The notes under the pieces: model-generated
What the model was told of the DNA's origin: nothing
The model's database searches: none
Seen by the model: the letters and a program-made list of their open reading frames with translations, nothing else
Shown: one piece after another, positions 58,001 to 64,000 of the stretch
Position numbering within the stretch: position 1 is the first letter of the stretch
Layout of the letters: every line of letters starts with the position of its first letter
Assembly (NCBI GenBank): GCA_958295665.1
Contig: OY282558.1
Span: forward strand, 31,579,045-31,643,044
Reading direction: 5' to 3'
DNA length: 64,000 nt
From: Tipula vernalis
Taxonomy: Eukaryota > Arthropoda > Insecta > Diptera > Tipulidae
Translations under genes and position numbers: made by a program

Positions 58001-60851
58001 ACCATACATTTCGAAGAAAGTTCGATTCGAAGAAAATCACCTTACTATAGCTCAGCCGATTCAGAGCTGTAAAAATCCGAAATCTGCAATTGTGCTCCGA
58101 TTGCGGTTCTTGATGCCTCAAATGATAGGTCTCGGGACTTGTAATTGTTATGCCAAACGGCATTAAAATTGGTTGATTATTTCCATACATTTCACAGAAA
58201 AACCGATTCGAAGAAAATCACCTTACTATAGCTCAGCCGATTCAGAGCTGTGAAAATCCGAAATCTGCAATTGTGCTCCGATTGCGGTTCTTGATACCTT
58301 AAATGATAGGTCACGAGACCTGTAATTGCTATACCATACATTTCGTAAAAAGTTCGATTCGAAGAAAATCACCTTACTATAGCTCAGCCGATTCAGAGCT
58401 GTAAAAATCCGAAATCTGCAATTGTGCTCCGATTTCGGTTCTTGATACCTCAAATGATAGGTCTCGGGACTTGTAATTGTTATGCCAAACCGCATTAAAA
58501 TTGGTTGATTATTTCCATACATTTCACAGAAAAACCGATTCGAAGAAAATCACCTTACTAAGCTCAGCCGATTCAGAGCTGTAAAAATCCGAAATCTGCA
58601 ATTGTGCTCCGATTGCGGTTCTTGATACCTTAAATGATAGGTCACGAGACCTGTAATTGCTGTACCATACATTTCGAAAAAAGTTCGATTCGAAGAAAAT
58701 CACCTTACTATAGCTCAGCCGATTCAGAGCTGTAAAAATCCGAAATCTGCAATTGGGCTCCGATTGCGGTTCTTGATACCTTAAATGATAGGTCACGAGA
58801 CCTGTAATTGCTATACCATACATTTCGAAGAAAGTTCGATTCGAAGAAAATCACCTTACTATAGCTCAGCCGATTCAGAGCTGTAAAAATCCGAAATCTG
58901 CAATTGTGCTCCGATTGCGGTTCTTGATACCTTAAATGATAGGTCACGAGACCTGTAATTGCTGTACCATACATTTCGAAAAAAGTTCGATTCGAAGAAA
59001 ATCACCTTACTATAGCTCAGCCGATTCAGAGCTGTAAAAATCCGAAATCTGCAATTGTGCTCCGATTGCGGTTCTTGATACCTTAAATGATAGGTCACGA
59101 GACCTGTAATTGCTGTACCATACATTTCGAAAAAAGTTCGATTCGAAGAAAATCACCTTACTATAGCTCAGCCGATTCAGAGCTGTAAAAATCCGAAATC
59201 TGCAATTGTGCTCCGATTGCGGTTCTTGATACCTTAAATGATAGGTCACGAGACCTGTAATTGCTATACCATACATTTCGAAGAAAGTTCGATTCGAAGA
59301 AAATCACCTTACTATAGCTCAGCCGATTCAGAGCTGTAAAAATCCGAAATCTGCAATTGTGCTCCGATTGCGGTTCTTGATACCTTAAATGATAGGTCAC
59401 GAGACCTGTAATTGCTATACCATACATTTCGAAGAAAGTTCGATTCGAAGAAAATCACCTTACTATAGCTCAGCCGATTCAGAGCTGTAAAAATCCGAAA
59501 TCTGCAATTGTGCTCCGATTGCGGTTCTTGATACCTTAAATGATAGGTGACGAGACCTGTAATTGCTGTACCATACATTTCGAAAAAAGTTCGATTCGAA
59601 GAAAATCACCTTACTATAGCTCAGCCGATTCAGAGCTGTAAAAATCCGAAATCTGCAATTGTGCTCCGATTGCGGTTCTTGATACCTTAAATGATAGGTC
59701 ACGAGACCTGTAATTGCTATACCATACATTTCGAAAAAAGTTCGATTCGAAGAAAATCACCTTACTATAGCTCAGCCGATTCAGAGCTGTAAAAATCCGA
59801 AATCTGCAATTGGGCTCCGATTGCGGTTCTTGATACCTTAAATGATAGGTCACGAGACCTGTAATTGCTATACCATACATTTCGAAGAAAGTTCGATTCG
59901 AAGAAAATCACCTTACTATAGCTCAGCCGATTCAGAGCTGTAAAAATCCGAAATCTGCAATTGTGCTCCGATTGCGGTTCTTGATACCTTAAATGATAGG
60001 TCACGAGACCTGTAATTGCTGTACCATACATTTCGAAAAAAGTTCGATTCGAAGAAAATCACCTTACTATAGCTCAGCCGATTCAGAGCTCTAAAAATCC
60101 GAAATCTGCAATTGTGCTCCGATTGCGGTTCTTGATACCTTAAATGATAGGTCACGAGACCTGTAATTGCTGTACCATACATTTCGAAAAAAGTTCGATT
60201 CGAAGAAAATCACCTTACTATAGCTCAGCCGATTCAGAGCTGTAAAAATCCGAAATCTGCAATTGTGCTCCGATTGCGGTTCTTGATACCTTAAATGATA
60301 GGTCACGAGACCTGTAATTGCTATACCATACATTTCGAAGAAAGTTCGATTCGAAGAAAATCACCTTACTATAGCTCAGCCGATTCAGAGCTGTAAAAAT
60401 CCGAAATCTGCAATTGTGCTCCGATTGCGGTTCTTGATACCTTAAATGATAGGTCACGAGACCTGTAATTGCTATACCATACATTTCGAAGAAAGTTCGA
60501 TTCGAAGAAAATCACCTTACTATAGCTCAGCCGATTCAGAGCTGTAAAAATCCGAAATCTGCAATTGTGCTCCGATTGCGGTTCTTGATACCTTAAATGA
60601 TAGGTCACGAGACCTGTAATTGCTGTACCATACATTTCGAAAAAAGTTCGATTCGAAGAAAATCACCTTACTATAGCTCAGCCGATTCAGAGCTGTAAAA
60701 ATCCGAAATCTGCAATTGTGCTGCGATTGCGGTTCTTGATACCTCAAATGATAGGTCTCGGGACTTGTAATTGTTATGCCAAACCGCATTAAAATTGGTT
60801 GATTATTTCCATACATTTCACAGAAAAATCGATTCGAAGAAAATCACCTTA
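55054..60851 (+). repeat. Variant-rich mixed block with short local duplications
   Basis: Junction-deleted A monomers (CTTACTAAGCTC, 150 bp) start at 55054, 56653 and 58558. TTGGGCTCC occurs in the A copies at 55536, 56803, 58708 and 59765, and GAGCTCTAAAA at 57407 and 60067. GCTGTACC with CGAAAAAAG is common, and CGTAAAAAG appears from 56321. B copies lie at 55204, 55687, 56472, 57709, 58045, 58377 and 60671, mostly B1; 57709 and 58045 share ACGGCAT. A 155-bp A lies at 57890. Repeating marker pairs at different spacings show overlapping duplications. Confidence 0.86.
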
Positions 60852-61455
60852 CTATAGCTCAGCCGATTCAGAGCTGTAAAAATCCGAAATCTGCAATTGT
60901 GCTCCGATTGCGGTTCTTGATACCTTAAATGATAGGTCACGAGACCTGTAATTGCTATACCATACATTTAGAAGAAAGTTCGATTCGAAGAAAATCACCT
61001 TACTATAGCTCAGCCGATTCAGAGCTGTAAAAATCCGAAATCTGCAATTGTGCTCCGATTGCGGTTCTTGATACCTTAAATGATAGGTCACGAGACCTGT
61101 AATTGCTATACCATACATTTCGTAAAAAGTTCGATTCGAAGAAAATCACCTTACTATAGCTCAGCCGATTCAGAGCTGTAAAAATCCGAAATCTGCAATT
61201 GTGCTCCGATTGCGGTTCTTGATACCTTAAATAATAGGTAACGGGACCTGTAATTGCTATACCATACATTTCGTAGAAAGTTCGATTCGAAGAAAATCAC
61301 CTTACTATAGTTCAGCCGATTCAGAGCTGTAAAAATCCGAAATCTGCAATTGTGCTCCGATTGCGGTTCTTGATACCTTAAATGATAGGTCACGAGACCT
61401 GTAATTGCTATACCATACATTTCGTAAAAAGTTCGATTCGAAGAAAATCACCTTA

Positions 61456-61787
61456 CTATAGCTCAGCCTATTCAGAGCTGTAAAAATCCGAAATCTGCAA
61501 TTGTGCTCCGATTGCGGTTCTTGATACCTTAAATAATAGGTCACGAGACCTGTAATTGCTGTACCATACATTTCGTAGAAAGTTCGATTCGAAGAAAATC
61601 ACCTTACTATAGATCAGCCGATTCAGAGCTGTGAAAATCCGAAATCTGCAATTGTGCTCCGATTGCGGTTCTTGATACCTCAAATGATAGGTCTCGGGAC
61701 TTGTAATTGTTATGCCAAACCGCATTAAAATTGGTTGATTATTTCCATACATTTCACAGAAAAATCGATTCGAAGAAAATCACCTTA
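61456..61787 (+). repeat. AB dimer with private markers, copy 1
   Basis: The A has CAGCCTATTCAG, AATAATAGG and GCTGTACC, and the B has CTATAGATCAGCC and GTGAAAATCC. The same set recurs 483 bp to the right, so an AAB-length segment was duplicated recently. Confidence 0.88.
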
Positions 61788-61938
61788 CTATAGCTCAGCC
61801 GATTCAGAGCTGTAAAAATCCGAAATCTGCAATTGTGCTCCGATTGCGGTTCTTGATACCTTAAATGATAGGTCACGAGACCTGTAATTGCTATACCATA
61901 CATTTCGTAAAAAGTTCGATTCGAAGAAAATCACCTTA

Positions 61939-62270
61939 CTATAGCTCAGCCTATTCAGAGCTGTAAAAATCCGAAATCTGCAATTGTGCTCCGATTGCGG
62001 TTCTTAATACCTTAAATAATAGGTCACGAGACCTGTAATTGCTGTACCATACATTTCGTAGAAAGTTCGATTCGAAGAAAATCACCTTACTATAGATCAG
62101 CCGATTCAGAGCTGTGAAAATCCGAAATCTGCAATTGTGCTCCGATTGCGGTTCTTGATACCTCAAATGATAGGTCTCGGGACTTGTAATTGTTATGCCA
62201 AACCGCATTAAAATTGGTTGATTATTTCCATACATTTCGTAGAAAGTTCGATTCGAAGAAAATCACCTTA
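61939..62270 (+). repeat. AB dimer with private markers, copy 2
   Basis: It has the markers of 61456-61787 plus TTCTTAATACC. Its B ends with the A-type sequence TTTCGTAGAAAGTTCG instead of TTTCACAGAAAAA, so its last part was replaced from an A monomer. Confidence 0.88.
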
Positions 62271-62451
62271 CTATAGCTCAGCCGATTCAGAGCTGTAAAA
62301 ATCCGAAATCTGCAATTGTGCCCCGATTGCGGTTCTTGATACCTCAAATGATAGGTCTCGGGACTTGTAATTGTTATGCCAAACCGCATTAAAATTGGTT
62401 GATTATTTCCATACATTTCACAGAAAAACCGATTCGAAGAAAATCACCTTA
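62090..62451 (+). repeat. B-B tandem with hybrid first B
   Basis: The B at 62090 has the 30-bp insertion but an A-like 3' end, and is followed directly by a B1 at 62271 with GTGCCCCGATT. It is the fourth and last B-B junction in the window, and it shows how an exchange downstream of the insertion yields a 181-bp hybrid. Confidence 0.9.
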
Positions 62452-63867
62452 CTATAGCTCAGCCGATTCAGAGCTGTAAAAATCCGAAATCTGCAATTGT
62501 GCTCCGATTGCGGTTCTTGATACCTTAAATGATAGGTCACGAGACCTGTAATTGCTATACCATACATTTCGTAGAAAGTTCGATTCGAAGAAAATCACCT
62601 TACTATAGCTCAGCCGATTCAGAGCTGTAAAAATCCGAAATCTGCAGTTGTGCTCCGATTGCGGTTCTTGATACCTTAAATGATAGGTCACGAGACCTGT
62701 AATTGCTATACCATACATTTCGTAGAAAGTTCGATTCGAAGAAAATCACCTTACTATAGCTCAGCCGATTCAGAGCTGTAAAAATCCGAAATCTGCAATT
62801 GTGCTCCGATTGCGGTTCTTGATACCTTAAATGATAGGTCACGAGACCTGTAATTGCTATACCATACATTTCGTAGAAAGTTCGATTCGAAGAAAATCAC
62901 CTTACTATAGCTCAGCCGATTCAGAGCTGTGAAAATCCGAAATCTGGAATTGTGCTCCGATTGCGGTTCTTGATACCTCAAATGATAGGTCTCGGGACTT
63001 GTAATTGTTATGCCAAACCGCATTAAAATTGGTTGATTATTTCCATACATTTCACAGAAAAACCGATTCGAAGAAAATCACCTTACTATGGCTCAGCCGA
63101 TTCAGAGCTGTAAAAATCCGAAATCTACAATTGTGCTCCGATTGCGGTTCTTGATACCTTAAATGATAGGTCACGAGACCTGTAATTGCTATACCATACA
63201 TTTCGTAGAAAGTTCGATTCGAAGAAAATCACCTTACTGCTCAGCCGATTCAGAGCTGTAAAAATCCGAAATCTGCAATTGTGCTCCGATTGCGGTTCTT
63301 GATACCTTAAATGATAGGTCACGAGACCTGTAATTGCTATACCATACATTTCGTAGAAAGTTCGATTCGAAGAAAATCACCTTACTATAGCTCAGCCGAT
63401 TCAGAGCTGTAAAAATCCGAAATCTGCAATTGTGCTCCGATTGCGGTTCTTGATACCTTAAATGATAGGTCACGAGACCTGTAATTGTTATACCATACAT
63501 TTCGTAGAAAGTTCGATTCGAAGAAAATCACCTTACTATAGCTCAGCCGATTCAGAGCTGTGAAAATCCGAAATCTGGAATTGTGCTCCGATTGCGGTTC
63601 TTGATACCTCAAATGATAGGTCTCGGGACTTGTAATTGTTATGCCAAACCGCATTAAAATTGGTTGATTATTTCCATACATTTCACAGAAAAACCGATTC
63701 GAAGAAAATCACCTTACTATAGCTCAGCCGATTCAGAGCTGTAAAAATCCGAAATCTGCAATTGTGCTCCGATTGCGGTTCTTGATACCTTAAATGATAG
63801 GTCACGAGACCTGTAATTGTTATACCATACATTTCGTAGAAAGTTCGATTCGAAGAAAATCACCTTA

Positions 63868-64000
63868 CTATAGCTCAGCCGATTCAGAGCTGTGAAAATC
63901 CGAAATCTGCAATTGTGCTTTGATTGCGGTTCTTGATACCTCAAATGATAGGTCTCGGGACTTGTAATTGTTATGCCAAACCGCATTAAAATTGGTTGAT
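63868..64000 (+). repeat. Partial B monomer at the right window edge
   Basis: These are B positions 1-133, with GTGAAAATCC and a C-C to T-T change giving GTGCTTTGATT. The array continues to the right. Confidence 0.95.

Larger units (their letters stand above)
60852..63867 (+). repeat. Most diverged right-hand block
   Basis: A monomers here end CGTAAAAAG or CGTAGAAAG instead of CGAAGAAAG. Local changes are frequent: TTTAGAAG (60852 copy), ATAGGTAACGGG (61154), AGTTCAGCC (61305), CTATGGCTC and TCTACAATTG (63086), and a three-base junction loss (CTTACTGCTCAG, 63237 copy). B copies lie at 61607, 62090, 62271, 62905 and 63536, several with GTGAAAATCC and TGGAATTG. Confidence 0.88.
1..64000 (+). 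repeat. Satellite DNA array, A (151 bp) and B (181 bp) monomers
   Basis: Every base can be assigned to one of two related monomers repeated head to tail in one orientation, with no inversion and no unique interruption. Junctions recur every 151 bp (A) or 181 bp (B), and common composite periods are 332 bp (AB), 483 bp (AAB) and multiples of 151 bp. I counted 90 complete B monomers and infer about 310 A monomers from the remaining length. Nearly all copies differ from consensus at only a few positions. The unit lengths are close to nucleosomal DNA lengths, as in many centromeric satellites; a centromeric role is inference. Short open frames recur on the minus strand only because the same sequence recurs. 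Confidence 0.98.

Noticed and set aside
64..63986. Hundreds of minus-strand open frames of 64-148 codons with nearly identical translations
   Set aside because: They arise from a repeat unit with two of its three minus-strand frames open. They overlap each other in shifted frames, start and stop at fixed monomer positions, and their length depends only on monomer order. No signal, domain or codon pattern supports coding.
1..64000. CRISPR array
   Set aside because: Repeats are 151-181 bp with no short repeat plus unique spacer structure and no cas-like sequence. Everything between recurring motifs is itself repeated.
1..64000. Telomeric, rDNA or histone-cluster repeat
   Set aside because: The unit length, sequence and lack of any rRNA or conserved coding motif exclude these.
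1..64000. Pure assembly artefact
   Set aside because: Copies differ by many structured variants, nested repeats and private markers that a collapsed or looped assembly would not create. Copy number of the most identical stretches (46268-48834, 14616-18487) could still be wrong.

Overview
The whole 64 kb window is one uninterrupted tandem satellite DNA array. I found no protein-coding gene, rRNA, tRNA gene, transposon, CRISPR array or unique sequence. It enters inside a monomer (bases 1-63) and leaves inside one (63868-64000), so neither edge of the array is visible. Long head-to-tail arrays of nucleosome-sized units with nested higher-order repeats are typical of eukaryotic centromeric or pericentromeric heterochromatin. 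The species cannot be told from the sequence. The canonical 151-bp unit is about 40% G+C and carries 8 CpG where base composition predicts about 6. CpG is therefore not depleted, which fits weakly methylated invertebrate genomes better than vertebrates, but this is weak evidence.

Two monomer families share one head-to-tail orientation. Family A is 151 bp (about 310 copies by arithmetic). Family B is 181 bp (90 complete copies counted, plus two partial ones at the window ends). B differs from A by a 30-bp insertion and 11 substitutions, all between monomer positions 74 and 159. The rest, a continuous 95-bp stretch across the monomer junction, is identical. Position 1 here is the c of the CTATAGCTCA junction.

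The 151-bp unit itself looks like an ancient dimer of two diverged halves (76 + 75 bp). Four anchors are shared in the same order, and each half carries a short inverted repeat whose stem differs from its paralogue by a compensating C-G to G-C swap. All A/B divergence lies in the second half. The first half carries a tRNA D-arm-like segment with a perfect Pol III A-box consensus, and the second half of A (not B) has a perfect B-box consensus.

Layout: 1-6347 is AB dimers (332 bp) and AAB trimers (483 bp), with one B-B tandem and a chimeric 247-bp monomer. 6348-14615 is dimer-rich and marked by three copies of a junction-variant B. 14616-18487 is a 1936-bp twelve-monomer higher-order repeat present twice. 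18488-25956 is a mixed region rich in A/B hybrid monomers, with a partial 1268-bp higher-order repeat. 25957-35246 is mixed, with two B-B tandems and a duplicated 630-bp block with junction deletions. 35247-49740 is a pure A domain of 96 monomers containing two spreading sub-variants and a 13-monomer repeat. 49741-60851 is mixed with new A sub-variants. 60852-64000 is the most diverged part, with its own 3' variants. The pattern is that of unequal exchange and gene conversion acting locally. No multi-gene system is present; the interest lies in the monomer's internal architecture and the array's history.
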